Positions 24,801 through 35,283 of a DNA stretch of 64,000 bases are shown in pieces. Within the stretch, counting starts at the first letter, position 1, and the number at the start of each line of letters is the position of its first letter. The DNA is taken from positions 62,001 through 126,000 of the forward strand of contig NZ_CABPSB010000012.1 in NCBI RefSeq assembly GCF_902459655.1, in the 5' to 3' direction. Source of the DNA: Pandoraea anhela. GTDB taxonomy: Bacteria; Pseudomonadota; Gammaproteobacteria; Burkholderiales; Burkholderiaceae. Position numbers and translations under genes: made by a program. The notes beneath the pieces were generated by a model. That model searched no databases and was not told where the DNA came from. It was given only the letters and a program-made list of their open reading frames with translations.

Positions 24801-27800
24801 TCCCGTCCGGCCTCACACGCGACGTGCTGACATACGCGGCGCAACACAAGGCCACGCCGTTCATCGTGCTGGCCGCGTCGTTCCAGTGGTTGCTGCATCG
24901 CTACGCGGGCGAGACGGACATTCGCGTGGGGGTGCCGATCGCACAACGCGACGTTGCGGGGCTGGAGCGCATGCTCGGGTGCCTCGTCAACACGCAGGTC
25001 TGGCGTGCGGAAGTCGATCCGGCGGGCGGCTTCGACCGGCTCGTCGCCCAGGTGCGTGACGGCGCGCTCGACGCACACGCGCATCGCGATGCCCCGTTCG
25101 AGCGCGTGGTGGAGCGCATCGCACCGCAGCGCAGTCTGGGGCAGTCGCCTTTGTTTCAGGTGATGCTCAACCATCACGTGACGAATGCGGCGGCATCGCA
25201 CGCGGCGGCAGGCTGGCCGGCCGGCCTGAGCGTGGTCGCCGAGCCGCTGACCGGTGGCGCGCAATACGACCTGGCCCTCGATATCGACGAACGCCACGAG
25301 GCGCCTGCGGGGGCGAGTGCCGACCCGCTCGACGGCGTGACGCTGCGCGCACGCCTCACGTTCCCGACCGATCTGTTCGACGCGCAGACCATCGAGCGCC
25401 TCGGCGCGGACTGGCGCGCCGGGCTCGCGACGTTGCTGGCGCAGTCGACGCAACCGCTGGCATCGCTCGATGTGGCGTTCGCGCGCGTACCGGGGGGGGA
25501 GCGAAGGGCAGGAGGCGCGTTGTCCGCCGACGCCTCGTTGCCGTTCCGAAGCGTGCCCGAACGGGTGGACGTGCAGGCGGCGCGACAGGCGTCGGCCATC
25601 GCCTTGCGCGACGAGGCCGGCGCGTTGACCTATGGCGAACTCGCCAGCGCGTCGAATCGCGTCGCCCACTGGTTGCTCGCGCAGGGGGTGACACCCGAGA
25701 CGCGCATCGGATTGGCGATGTCGCGTCAGACCGGCATGATCGCCGGGTTGCTCGGCATCATGAAAGCGGGTGGCGCGTTCGTGCCGCTCGATCCGTCGTA
25801 TCCGGCCGAGCGTCTCACTCAGATCATAGAAGACGCCGGCATCTCGCTCGTGCTCACCGAGGCCTCGTTGATGGCGGCGTCATGGCTGCCCGCACGGGGC
25901 GCTGCCGTCGCCACCGTCGCCGATATTGCCGACATCGTTGCCGATGCCGCATTGCCCGACCGTGCGCCGCACGTGGCGCTGCATCCCGGGCAACTGGCCT
26001 ATCTGATCTACACGTCCGGTTCGACCGGCGTGCCCAAAGGGGTGGCGGTGGCGCATGGCCCGCTCGCGATGCACTGTGTCGCGACCGGCGAGCAGTACCG
26101 TCTCTCTCCCGAGGTGTGCGAGCTGCATGTGCTGTCGATCAATTTCGACGGGGCGCACGAGCGCTGGATGGCGCCGTTGATCTGCGGCGCGTCGTTGTTC
26201 ATTGCGGACGAACGGCATTGGGCGCCCCAGACGATGGTCGATGCGATGCGTCGTCACGGCGTGACCAACGCAGGCTTCCCGACGGCCTATCTGTGCCGTC
26301 TGGCGACGAGCGGCGCGACCGGCGCCCCGGCGCTGCGCCTGCTGTCGTTCGGCGGGGAGGCAATGCCGTGGCCGGCATTGCGTGCGGCACAGGCGATGTT
26401 CCGTCCCGCCCAGACGATCAACGGCTATGGCCCGACCGAGGCGGTAATGACGCCGGTGGCGTGGTCCATCGACGGCGATCTCGATGCACAACCCGCGGCG
26501 CAACTGGCCGGGCAGGCGTACGCGCCGATCGGCGAGCCGGTCGGTCGCCGTCGCGCATGGGTGCTCGATCCGTGGCTGGGCGAGGTGCCGCTCGGCGCGG
26601 TGGGCGAACTGTATCTCGGCGGCGAAGGCGTGGCGCGCGGCTACCTCGGACGGCCTGCGCTGAGCGCGGAGCGCTTCGTGCCGGACCCGCGTGGCGAGCC
26701 GGGGGCGCGCATGTACCGCACGGGGGACCGCGTGCGCCGTCTTGCCGACGGCACGCTCGTCTATCTGGGCCGCTTCGACCAGCAGGTGAAGGTGCGCGGT
26801 TTTCGGATCGAACCGGGGGAAGTCGAGACGCAACTGCTGCGCGAGCCGGGCGTTGACGATGCGCTGGCCGTCGTGGCCGCAGGACCGGCGGGGGACCAGC
26901 TCGTGGCGTATGTCGCGGGCAAGCGGCTCGACGGTGAGGCGCTGCGCGTCGCGCTGTCGCAGCGTCTGCCGGACTACCTCGTGCCGTCCCTGATCCTCGT
27001 GCTGGATACGCTGCCGAAGCTGCCGAACGGCAAACGCGACCGTGCGGCGCTGCCTGCGCCGGTATGGGGCAGTGCCGGCGGCCAAGCGCCGCAGAGCGCT
27101 GCCGAAGTCGCCCTGGCGGCGCTCTGGCAGGAACTGCTGCGCTTACCTTCGGTGAGCCGCGACGACAATTTCTTCGCCCTTGGCGGCGATTCCATCGTCG
27201 CATTGCAGATGGTGGGTCGCGCGCGTCAGGCGGGCTGGCAGGTGGGGGCGCAGGATGTTTTCCGTCATCAGACGCTGGCGCGCCTTGCCGCCCAGGCGCG
27301 TGCCGTGGACGACGCGAACGACGCCGTGCGCGCACCGGAGCCGATGACAGGCGACGTGCCGCTCACGCCCGTGCAGGCGTGGTTCTTCCGGCAGGACATC
27401 GCGCATCGCGACCACTGGAATCAGTGGGTCGAGGTGCGGTTGCCCGACGGCATCGACCTGTCCGCCGTTCGCGACGCGCTCGCCCGCGTCGTGATGCATC
27501 ACGACGCCCTGCGACTGCGCTTTATCGAGCGCGACGGACAATGGCAAGCCCGTTACGTTGCGCCGCATGCCGCAGACGATCTGCTCTGGCACGCCGCCAT
27601 GTGCGACGACGCCCAACTGGCCGACTTGCTCGCGCAGGCGCAACGCAGCCTGTCCATCGCTCACGGCCCGCTGTTGCGCGCGCTGCTGGTCCGTACCGAC
27701 ACCGGTGCGTTGCGCTGTTTCCTCGTGGCGCATCATCTGGTGATCGATGGCGTTTCGTGGCGCATTCTGCTCAACGATTGGCAAACGGCGCTCGCGCGTC

Positions 27801-30800
27801 CGGACGCTGCGCTGCCCTGCGTCGGTCAGTCGATGCGCGACTGGGCGCAGCGCTGGCACGACTGGACCCGCAGCGAAGCTGCCGGGCCGGCGCTCGACAT
27901 GTGGCGCAACGCATTGTCCGGCGCGCTCGATGCGATCGATGTCGCGAAAAACACGCATGTCGGCACCGGCACCGGCGAGATCGAGCAGACGTGGCCGGCG
28001 GGCGTTGCGCTGCCACTGACGCAATTGCGTCGCGGGCGCATGCACGAGGTGCTGAGTGCCGCCGTGGCGCATACGCTCGGCAAGCGCGTCGACGCGCGCC
28101 GCTATGTCGTGCACGTGGAGGGACACGGCCGCGACGGCGAGGGGCAGGGGGATCTGTCGCACACGCTGGGCTGGTTCACCGCCGCATGGCCGCTCGCCGT
28201 CGAGGTCGGCGCCACACCCGAGGCAACGTTGACGTCTGCCCGTGAAGCCTGGCGACGGGCGCCGCAGGCGGGCGCGAGTTATGGTGCGTTGCGCTATCTG
28301 GGCGCACCGCAGGCGCGCGCCACGCTCGACGCCTTGCCCGAGGGGCACGTCACCGTGAACTTCCTTGGCCGCACGGACAACGACGAGATCGTCGATGGCG
28401 GGCTGTCGCATGCGCCGGATGTCGCTCCGCCCAACTGGCTGACGCTCGACGTCTGGCAGCGAGGCGACACGTTGCGGCTCGTTTGCCGCTACGACCGTTC
28501 GCGTCTGGACGGTGAGGATGTGCACACGCTCATCGACGAGATCGGCGCGACATTGCGCGCGCTGGCGCAGACGCTGCCCGGCCACGAGCCGGTCATCGCG
28601 GAGGACTTCCCGCACGCCGGGCTCTCGCGTGAGCAGCTGGCGGCCTTGCCGGCCTCGCTACAGGCGCTCGAAGCCATCGTGCCTGCAACGTCGATGCAGC
28701 AGGGTTTGCTCTTCTACGCTCAACAGCAAGGCACGTCGGATCCCTATTTCTACCAGAAAGGCTTCGTGATCGACGGTCGTCTCGACACGAACGCCTTCGC
28801 ACAGGCCTGGCGCGACGCGATCATGCAGCACGCGGCGCTGCGTACCGCATACGTGTCGGACATCGGTGAGCAACCGCTTCTGCTGGTCCACGCGCGTGAG
28901 ACGGTCGCGCCCTGCGCCGATCTGCTACCGCAGGAAGACTGGCGCGATGCGACGGCGCAAGCCCAGCACGCGCGTCTGAACGCGCGTTTCGCTGCCGAGC
29001 GCGCCGAGGGCTTCTCGTTTGCGCATGCGCACCGTCCGCGTCTGGCGCTGGTGCGGGTCGGCGAGGCCCGCTGGTGGCTGCTGTGGAGCAGCCACCACGT
29101 TGCCCTCGACGGCTGGAGCACCGGGCTGGTCCTGAGCGACGTCATGTCCCGGTACGCCGCGCTGGCAAGCGACGCCGCGACCTCGGGGGACGGCACGTCG
29201 GCCACGGCTTCCACTGCTTCCCCTCCGTCCGCCCCGACAGCCCCGACAGCCCCGTCATTCGCCGAATTCGCCGTCTGGCAGCGCGAACTGGACGCGACGG
29301 CGTCGCTGAACCATTGGCGCGAGTTGCTCGACGGCGTGGGCGCGCCCACACCGCTGCCTGCCGCGCGTGAACCGCACGCGCGCGTCGATGCGCGCGGGCA
29401 TGGCGAAGCGGCCTGGACGCTCGCCCCGGCACAATGGCAGTCGTGGTGCGACGCGGCGCGCCGCGCGGGCGTGACGCCCGGCACGCTGTGCCAGGGCGCA
29501 TGGGCGTTGCTGCTGGCGCGTTACGCCGGTTTGCGCGACGTGGTCTTCGGCGTCACGGCGTCGGGCCGTTCGGCGGCCGTGCCCGGCATCGAACGCATGG
29601 CCGGTCTGTTCATCAATACGCTGCCCGTGCGCGCGACGCTGGACCCGCGTCGGACAGTGGCGCAGTGGCTGCGCGATTTGCAGACGCAGACGGCGCAGTC
29701 GCGCGAGCATGAGCATGTCGCGCTGGCGTCGATCACGCGTGTGGCACGTCGTGAGGGCAAGAGCGAAGGCAAGGGCGAGGGCGCCGACGGGGCGCTGTTC
29801 GAGAGCATCGTCGTCTTCGAAAACTACCCGCTCGACGCCGCATTGCTCGGGCAGCGCGACGACGGTCTGCGCCTGTCCCTGCTCGAGCGCGGCACACAAG
29901 CGCGCAACAACTATCCGCTGTCGCTGATCGTCGAGCAGCACGACGGCCTGCGTCTCGTGCTGGCCTTCGCCCGCGAGCGCTTTGACGATGCGGCCGTGCA
30001 GGCCCTCGGCGAGCAGTTCGTGGCGTTGCTGGGGGCGGTCGTTCAGGGGTTCGATGCGCCGCTGGGGTGTGTCGGGCTGCGCCAGGCGACGTCTCGGGCG
30101 GCCGAGCGCACCGTATGGCCGACGCAGGATTTGCTCGACGACTGGCATGCGCATGTCGCCCGCGATGGCGACGCGCTGGCTGCCGAAGGCGAGGACGGCG
30201 CGTATCGTCGCGCGGAACTCGATGCGCTCGCAAATCGTCTGGCGGCGACGTTGCAGGCCCGCGGCATCGGCCCGGAAGACCGTGTTGCCGTGTGCCTGCC
30301 TCGCAGCGCCGCGCTCGTGGCGGCCATCCTGGGCATCTGGAAGACCGGGGCCGCTTACGTGCCGCTCGATCCGGCGCAGCCGTCGGCGCGTCTCGACAAG
30401 CTCGTGAGCGCGAGCGGGTCGAAGGCGGTGATCGTCGACGATGGCGCACCGGCGCTCACGCAGGCCCCCGTGCTTCACTGGAACGATCTGAAGCGTGTCG
30501 GCGACGCGCCCGCGCCGACGCTTGTGCGCCCGCACCCTGCACAAGCCGCCTACGTCATCTACACCTCGGGATCGACCGGCGAGCCGAAGGGGGTGGTGGT
30601 CAGTCGCGGCGCGTTGCACAACTACGTGCAGGCGGTGGCGCAACAGTTGCCGCAATGGCTGCCGCAACAGCTGTCACAACAGCTCCCGCAGCGCGGGCCG
30701 GACGTTGGCGAACGGGCGGCGGGCGGCTTTGCGATGGCCTCCACCGTGGCGGCCGACCTCGGCCACACGACGTTGTTCGGCGCGCTCGCCCTCGGGCGCG

Positions 30801-33800
30801 CGCTGTACCTCGTGCCGCAAGCGTGCGCTTTCGATGCGCAGCGCTTTGCGCAGTGGTGCGCGTCGCGTCCTGTCGACGTGCTCAAAATCGTGCCGGGGCA
30901 TCTGAAAGGCTTGTTCGACGCCGCCGGGGCCGCAGTGCTGCCGCGCGCGCTTCTGATTACGGGGGGAGAGTCGCTCGATGCGGCGTTCGTCGCGCAGATT
31001 CGCGCGGCGCATCCTGCCCTGATGGTGCTCAACCACTACGGGCCGACGGAGACGACCGTGGGGGCGCTCACCCATGCGCTGCCACCGGACGTCGCCGACG
31101 CCCCCGTCCCGGTCGGCAACCCGCTCGCGAACCTTCACGCCTATGTGCTCGACGCCGACCTCAATCCGGTGCCGCCGGGCGTGGCCGGTGAACTGTATCT
31201 CGGCGGCGCGGGGCTGGCGCGAGGCTATCTGGGCGCGCCGGCGCAAACGGCCGAGCGCTTCGTCCCGGATCCGTGGCGCAGCGGCGAACGGGTGTACCGC
31301 ACCGGCGACCGTGCCGTGCAGCGGGCCGACGGTGCGCTCGTCTACCTCGGTCGTATGGACGATCAGGTGAAGATTCGCGGTTATCGCGTCGAACCGGCGG
31401 AAGTGGCGCAGGCGATGCGCAGGGTGCCGGGCGTGGCCGATGCCGCCGTGGTGGCCCGTCACGACGGTCCCGGCGGGGCGTGGCTGCATGGCGCTTTCAC
31501 CGGAACGGCGACGGTCGATGCCGTGCGCGCGGCGCTGAGCGAGGCGCTGCCGTCCGTCTGGGTGCCGGCGCGACTCGATGGCGTCGAGACGCTGCCGCTC
31601 ACCGCCAACGGCAAGGTGGATCGCCGCGCCCTGATCGCGATGGCCGCCGCAGCGGACGCCGCGAAGGAAAATGTCGCCGGGTCGGCCGCCGAGTCCGCCC
31701 GCAACCCGCCGCACGAAGGCGCTGAAGCCGAGATCGCCGCCATCTGGCGCGAGGTCCTCAAACGCGAGCAGGTCGGGCGTCACGATGCGTTCTTCGAGAT
31801 CGGCGGCGACTCGATCCTTGCACTGCAAGTGATCGCGCGTCTGCGCAAGCGCGGTATCAAGGTCGGGCCGCAACATCTGGCCTCGCATCCGACGATTGCG
31901 CAACTGGCGACGTTGGCCGCGCCGTCTGAGGCGAAGGCGGCATCGCCCGCCGGCACGAGCGCGACCGGCCCGACGCGCGGCGATGCGAATCGCCGCACCT
32001 TCCCGCTGTCGTCGTCGCAGATGCGTGTGTGGCTGGAAACGCAAATGGCGCCGCGGGCGGGGGCCTATCACATTGCCGGCGCGCTGCGCCTCGATGGGCC
32101 GTTGCAGGTGGCCGCGCTCGAACGCGCGCTGCAAACGCTCTGCGATTGGCACGACGCGTTACGCACGACCGTCTCGGCAAGCGATGCCGAGGCCGGCGCG
32201 CCGGTGCAACACGTGCACGCCACGCGACCGGTCGCTTTCACTCGCGACGCCCTTGCAGCGAACCTCTCCGTCGAGGCGCGAGACGCCGCCGTGCAGGCGC
32301 ATCTCGATCGCCTGACGCGCGAACCGTTCGACCTCGCGGCCGGCCCGCTCTGGCGCGTGCATCTGATGCAGGTGGACGAACACTCGCACGTGCTGATGCT
32401 GGTCATGCATCACCTGATCTCGGACGGCTGGTCGATGAACCTGCTGATCGGCGATCTGGCCCGCGCTTACCGCGCCCATGCGAGCGGCGCGACGCCGGTG
32501 CGTGAGATGACGCACGTCACGCACATCACGCCCGTGCGCTATGGCGATTACGCCGTGTGGCAGCGCGAACAGTTGAGCAGTCCGGCGCACGCGGCGCAAC
32601 TCGCTTACTGGCGCACGCAACTGGGCACGACGCACCCCGAACTGGCGCTGCCGTTCGACCGCGCGCGCCCGGCGGTGCGCGACGGTGCGGGCGCGAGCAT
32701 CGATCTGAGCGTCTCGCCCGGGTTGCCTGCACGTCTCGATCGCTTCGCCCGTGAGCATGGCGTGACGCGCTTCATGGTGATGGCCGCCGCTTTCCATCTG
32801 CTGATGCATCGCGTCACCGGGCAAGGGGATGTGCGCACCGGATTGCCGGTCGCCGGACGCACGCATGAATCTGTCGAGCCGGTCGTGGGTTTCTTCGTCA
32901 ACACGCAGGTGCTGCGCTCGCAGATCGGCGCGCCGACGACGTTCGCATCGCTCGTGACGCAGATCCGCGATCAATTGCTGGCCGCCCAGCAAAACGCGGA
33001 CGTGCCGTTCGAGCGGCTGGTGGAGCATCTCGCCCCGGTGCGCAGCGTTTCACGTCACCCGCTGTTCCAGGTGTCGATCAATCACCAGAAGCGTGCTTTC
33101 GCGCCGCTGAGCGATCTGGCCGGAGTGAAAATGCAGGCCGTCGAACGTCGTGCGCATCACGCGCAGGTCGATCTCGCGCTCGACACGGAGGAAGACGAGA
33201 CGGGAGCGCTGCGCGGATGGCTGACATACGCTTGCGATGTCTTCGATGCGCCGACCGTCCGCCGTCTCGGCGAGCAGTGGCTGACCTTGCTCGACGTCGC
33301 GATAGCGCAGTCGCAGACGCCGGTCGCGCGCCTGGCGATGGTGCCGGACGCCGCCACGACGCCCGGCAACGGTGGGCGTCGTGTCACCGTTGCGGTGCCG
33401 ATGCCTGTGCATCTGGCCATCGACGCGCAGGCCGCCGCACGTGCCGACGCGGTCGCGGTAAGCGATGCCGACGGCCAGGTGACGTACGCCGATCTCGTCA
33501 GCCGTGCCAACCGCGTCGCGCAGGCGCTGATCCGCGCAGGGGTGGAACCGGAAGCGCGGGTCGGTCTCGCGATGTCGCGCAGCACGGATCTCATCGTTGC
33601 GATGCTGGGCATTCTGAAGGCCGGCGCGGCTTACGTGCCGCTCGATCCCGCCTATCCCGCCGAGCGCCTGAGTTACATGGTGGCAGACGCCGGCGTTACA
33701 CACGTCATCACGCACGTCACCACGCAGGCGTCGCAGGCCGGCGCCGCGTGGCTGCCTGCCGGTGCGCACACCATCGAATCGATACTGGCCGACGACACGT

Positions 33801-35281
33801 TGTGCAGCGATGCGCCGGCGCGCGAGGTTCACGTCGATCAACTCGCGTACGTGATCTACACGTCGGGATCGACGGGACGGCCGAAGGGGGCCCAACTGAC
33901 GCATCGCAACCTGATGCGCCTGCTGCTCGGCACCTCGCCGGACTTCGCCTTCGATGCCAACGACGTCTGGACGATGTTCCACTCCTACGCGTTCGACTTC
34001 TCCGTCTGGGAGATTTTCGGCGCGCTGGTTCACGGCGCCCGGCTCGTGGTCGTCTCGCAGGACACCGCACGCGATCCGGCGGCGATGTGGACGCTCGTCG
34101 CCCGCGAAGGGGTGACGGTGCTCAACCAGACCCCCTCGGCGTTCTATCAGTGGCTCGGCGCGATGCCGGCCGATGCGGTCGCGACGACGCTGCGCCATAT
34201 CGTGTTCGGCGGAGAAGCGCTCACCCCCGCGCGGCTCGCCCCCTGGTGGCAGCGTTTCGGCGAGGCCACGCAGCTCACGAACATGTACGGCATTACCGAG
34301 ACCACGGTGCACGTCAGTCAACGCCGACTTCGCCCCGAGGACACGGCGGGTTCGCCCATCGGTGAGCCGATTGCCGATCTCGACTGGCGCGTGCTGGACG
34401 CCGGTCTCAACGAGGTGCCGCCCGGCGTGGCGGGCGACCTGTATGTGTGCGGCGAAGGGCTGGCGCGCGGCTATCTGGGGCAGGCCGGCCTGACGGCGGA
34501 GCGTTTCGTGCCGGACCCGAAGGGCGCGCCGGGCGAGCGCATGTACCGCAGCGGCGACCGCGCGCGCCGGTTGGCCGACGGCACGCTCGACTATCTCGGG
34601 CGCGGCGACGCGCAGGTCAAGCTGCGCGGCTTCCGGATCGAACTGGGCGAGATCGAGACGCAACTGCTGCGTCACGACGACGTGACGGACGCCGCCGTGC
34701 TGGTGCGTGACGATGGCGCAGGCGAGCAACTGGTGGCCTATGTGGTCTCGCCGGTCGAAGCGTCGGCGCTGTGGCCGCGTCTGCGCAGTCACCTCGGCGG
34801 GCAATTGCCGGCGTACATGGTGCCGGGCCAGTGGTTGCGTCTGGACACGCTGCCGCTTACCCCCAACGGCAAGCTCGACCGCCGCGCCCTGCCGGTGCCC
34901 GAAGCGGTCGGGGCGCAACGCTTCGAAGCGCCGCACGACGGTCATGAAGCACTCATCGCCGCCATCTGGCAGGACGTGCTGGGCGTGCCGCGCGTGGGGC
35001 GTCACGACGACTTCTTCGCGCTTGGCGGCCACTCGCTGCTTGCGACGCAGGTCGCCTCGCGTTTGCGCGATGCGCTCTCGCTGGACGTGCCGCTGCGCAC
35101 GCTCTTCGAGGCGAGCCGCCTGACGGCGCTGGCCGAGACCCTGGACGGGCTGGCGGCGCAGGCGGGCGCGTCGCCCTCACGCGGCGGCGCCACCGACGAT
35201 GCATTGCAGGCCGCCCTGCGCGAAATGGAATCCCTTTCCCCCGAGGCGCTGCAAGCGCTGCTCGGCTCAGAGGCACGATAG
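21878..35281 (+). CDS. NRPS 1: FAAL-ACP-C-A(OHOrn)-PCP-E-C-A(Asp)-PCP-C-A(Thr)-PCP
   Basis: 4467 residues, the loading and first three modules. A fatty acyl-AMP ligase (about 40-600; YTSGSTSTPKG) loads an acyl chain on the carrier (Ser671). Condensation His pairs are at about 880, 2406 and 3511; the first reads HHLLTDAW, with DA instead of DG. A1 (about 1215-1715) has specificity residues D-G-E-G-S-G-G-M-T, with the Glu typical of basic substrates such as (hydroxy)ornithine. Its PCP (Ser1772) is followed by an epimerization domain (HHLVIDGVSW at about 1952). A2 reads D-L-T-K-I-G-H-V-G, an Asp code. A3 reads D-F-W-N-V-G-M-V-H, a Thr code. Carrier Ser residues are 3312 and 4386. There is no thioesterase, so the chain passes to NRPS 2, which starts two bases later. 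Codes were aligned by eye. Confidence 0.95.
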   Translation: MNDALRLPVPFGPVHSPDASAPGAASSASHDAPPSLEDPIEHIVGLLRARARLEPAREALRALSSDDGDGQALTCAGLDTRARAVAATLQRLAAGQTHGERGLLLMPTGLDYVAGFFGCLYAGAIAVPAFPPESARPQHLARVRSILHDAKARFVLTDRQHRDAMLAFGDAVPELRGVEIVVIDDIDDAAAADWQETNVSPADLAFLQYTSGSTSTPKGVMVSHANLMANEAAIVAGLGMTRDDTMVSWLPLYHDMGLIGGLLSPIYRGARLVLMSPQFFLERPVRWLRAIDKFGGTVSGGPDFAYRLCAQRIDAATIGALDLSGWRLAFSGSEPVRHDTLVDFCDAFAPAGFDPKAVYPCYGLAEATLFVTGGQRGDGMTAARFDRAALAQQRAEASRAAASDDGAMLVGCGTTPLDHDVRLMTWNESPDVAPAPVPAGGVGEIWVSGPSVAQGYWRNDEASARTFVQVDDRRWLRTGDLGFVHDDQLYITGRCKDVIIVRGHNLYPQDLEKAVEADVELVRKGRVTAFAVDIDGEPGIGIAAEVGRSVQKMVPPQTLAEVIAVAVADVCQQAASVVVLLNPGALPKTSSGKLQRSACARGWREGSLDAWATWQNGVVLGKDADVAPNASQDAATPQDKHYETVAAIWREVLGRATVNADDHFFLCGGSSLLAMQVLARVHERLGLKATLAPLYEHARLGDWVQALSKLPKLSMPSMPSSVGSDASAAAAHQIPKATPLAQTPDTRIFRQSFAQARLWFVHRLDPANSAAYHVGGQLLVKGRFDAAAFAHALAIVASRHDALRTTFDERDGVAVQIVHARADVPLTQHDLASTGDADAAAARLTREWLAQPFAPEATPPWRVGVLRTAHDAHRIVFVLHHLLTDAWSMTLLVDELARAYSACANGATPVFEAVPVQPGDHAHWQHAQVDGAALAGQLDWWQARLPEPSPVLTLPLDRARGALRSGAGHTLAFAFPSGLTRDVLTYAAQHKATPFIVLAASFQWLLHRYAGETDIRVGVPIAQRDVAGLERMLGCLVNTQVWRAEVDPAGGFDRLVAQVRDGALDAHAHRDAPFERVVERIAPQRSLGQSPLFQVMLNHHVTNAAASHAAAGWPAGLSVVAEPLTGGAQYDLALDIDERHEAPAGASADPLDGVTLRARLTFPTDLFDAQTIERLGADWRAGLATLLAQSTQPLASLDVAFARVPGGERRAGGALSADASLPFRSVPERVDVQAARQASAIALRDEAGALTYGELASASNRVAHWLLAQGVTPETRIGLAMSRQTGMIAGLLGIMKAGGAFVPLDPSYPAERLTQIIEDAGISLVLTEASLMAASWLPARGAAVATVADIADIVADAALPDRAPHVALHPGQLAYLIYTSGSTGVPKGVAVAHGPLAMHCVATGEQYRLSPEVCELHVLSINFDGAHERWMAPLICGASLFIADERHWAPQTMVDAMRRHGVTNAGFPTAYLCRLATSGATGAPALRLLSFGGEAMPWPALRAAQAMFRPAQTINGYGPTEAVMTPVAWSIDGDLDAQPAAQLAGQAYAPIGEPVGRRRAWVLDPWLGEVPLGAVGELYLGGEGVARGYLGRPALSAERFVPDPRGEPGARMYRTGDRVRRLADGTLVYLGRFDQQVKVRGFRIEPGEVETQLLREPGVDDALAVVAAGPAGDQLVAYVAGKRLDGEALRVALSQRLPDYLVPSLILVLDTLPKLPNGKRDRAALPAPVWGSAGGQAPQSAAEVALAALWQELLRLPSVSRDDNFFALGGDSIVALQMVGRARQAGWQVGAQDVFRHQTLARLAAQARAVDDANDAVRAPEPMTGDVPLTPVQAWFFRQDIAHRDHWNQWVEVRLPDGIDLSAVRDALARVVMHHDALRLRFIERDGQWQARYVAPHAADDLLWHAAMCDDAQLADLLAQAQRSLSIAHGPLLRALLVRTDTGALRCFLVAHHLVIDGVSWRILLNDWQTALARPDAALPCVGQSMRDWAQRWHDWTRSEAAGPALDMWRNALSGALDAIDVAKNTHVGTGTGEIEQTWPAGVALPLTQLRRGRMHEVLSAAVAHTLGKRVDARRYVVHVEGHGRDGEGQGDLSHTLGWFTAAWPLAVEVGATPEATLTSAREAWRRAPQAGASYGALRYLGAPQARATLDALPEGHVTVNFLGRTDNDEIVDGGLSHAPDVAPPNWLTLDVWQRGDTLRLVCRYDRSRLDGEDVHTLIDEIGATLRALAQTLPGHEPVIAEDFPHAGLSREQLAALPASLQALEAIVPATSMQQGLLFYAQQQGTSDPYFYQKGFVIDGRLDTNAFAQAWRDAIMQHAALRTAYVSDIGEQPLLLVHARETVAPCADLLPQEDWRDATAQAQHARLNARFAAERAEGFSFAHAHRPRLALVRVGEARWWLLWSSHHVALDGWSTGLVLSDVMSRYAALASDAATSGDGTSATASTASPPSAPTAPTAPSFAEFAVWQRELDATASLNHWRELLDGVGAPTPLPAAREPHARVDARGHGEAAWTLAPAQWQSWCDAARRAGVTPGTLCQGAWALLLARYAGLRDVVFGVTASGRSAAVPGIERMAGLFINTLPVRATLDPRRTVAQWLRDLQTQTAQSREHEHVALASITRVARREGKSEGKGEGADGALFESIVVFENYPLDAALLGQRDDGLRLSLLERGTQARNNYPLSLIVEQHDGLRLVLAFARERFDDAAVQALGEQFVALLGAVVQGFDAPLGCVGLRQATSRAAERTVWPTQDLLDDWHAHVARDGDALAAEGEDGAYRRAELDALANRLAATLQARGIGPEDRVAVCLPRSAALVAAILGIWKTGAAYVPLDPAQPSARLDKLVSASGSKAVIVDDGAPALTQAPVLHWNDLKRVGDAPAPTLVRPHPAQAAYVIYTSGSTGEPKGVVVSRGALHNYVQAVAQQLPQWLPQQLSQQLPQRGPDVGERAAGGFAMASTVAADLGHTTLFGALALGRALYLVPQACAFDAQRFAQWCASRPVDVLKIVPGHLKGLFDAAGAAVLPRALLITGGESLDAAFVAQIRAAHPALMVLNHYGPTETTVGALTHALPPDVADAPVPVGNPLANLHAYVLDADLNPVPPGVAGELYLGGAGLARGYLGAPAQTAERFVPDPWRSGERVYRTGDRAVQRADGALVYLGRMDDQVKIRGYRVEPAEVAQAMRRVPGVADAAVVARHDGPGGAWLHGAFTGTATVDAVRAALSEALPSVWVPARLDGVETLPLTANGKVDRRALIAMAAAADAAKENVAGSAAESARNPPHEGAEAEIAAIWREVLKREQVGRHDAFFEIGGDSILALQVIARLRKRGIKVGPQHLASHPTIAQLATLAAPSEAKAASPAGTSATGPTRGDANRRTFPLSSSQMRVWLETQMAPRAGAYHIAGALRLDGPLQVAALERALQTLCDWHDALRTTVSASDAEAGAPVQHVHATRPVAFTRDALAANLSVEARDAAVQAHLDRLTREPFDLAAGPLWRVHLMQVDEHSHVLMLVMHHLISDGWSMNLLIGDLARAYRAHASGATPVREMTHVTHITPVRYGDYAVWQREQLSSPAHAAQLAYWRTQLGTTHPELALPFDRARPAVRDGAGASIDLSVSPGLPARLDRFAREHGVTRFMVMAAAFHLLMHRVTGQGDVRTGLPVAGRTHESVEPVVGFFVNTQVLRSQIGAPTTFASLVTQIRDQLLAAQQNADVPFERLVEHLAPVRSVSRHPLFQVSINHQKRAFAPLSDLAGVKMQAVERRAHHAQVDLALDTEEDETGALRGWLTYACDVFDAPTVRRLGEQWLTLLDVAIAQSQTPVARLAMVPDAATTPGNGGRRVTVAVPMPVHLAIDAQAAARADAVAVSDADGQVTYADLVSRANRVAQALIRAGVEPEARVGLAMSRSTDLIVAMLGILKAGAAYVPLDPAYPAERLSYMVADAGVTHVITHVTTQASQAGAAWLPAGAHTIESILADDTLCSDAPAREVHVDQLAYVIYTSGSTGRPKGAQLTHRNLMRLLLGTSPDFAFDANDVWTMFHSYAFDFSVWEIFGALVHGARLVVVSQDTARDPAAMWTLVAREGVTVLNQTPSAFYQWLGAMPADAVATTLRHIVFGGEALTPARLAPWWQRFGEATQLTNMYGITETTVHVSQRRLRPEDTAGSPIGEPIADLDWRVLDAGLNEVPPGVAGDLYVCGEGLARGYLGQAGLTAERFVPDPKGAPGERMYRSGDRARRLADGTLDYLGRGDAQVKLRGFRIELGEIETQLLRHDDVTDAAVLVRDDGAGEQLVAYVVSPVEASALWPRLRSHLGGQLPAYMVPGQWLRLDTLPLTPNGKLDRRALPVPEAVGAQRFEAPHDGHEALIAAIWQDVLGVPRVGRHDDFFALGGHSLLATQVASRLRDALSLDVPLRTLFEASRLTALAETLDGLAAQAGASPSRGGATDDALQAALREMESLSPEALQALLGSEAR
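29231..29257 (+). repeat. In-frame 9-bp tandem repeat in an NRPS 1 condensation domain
   Basis: GCCCCGACA twice, then GCCCCGTCA, encoding APTAPTAPS in a loop of the second condensation domain. Confidence 0.85.
30641..30688 (+). repeat. In-frame 12-bp tandem repeat in NRPS 1 A2 domain
   Basis: Four 12-bp steps encoding QQLP, QWLP, QQLS, QQLP, between the core motif YTSGSTGEPKG and the substrate-pocket region of the Asp-activating domain. The paralogous Asp domain in NRPS 3 lacks this insertion. Confidence 0.85.
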
Positions 35282-35283
35282 AT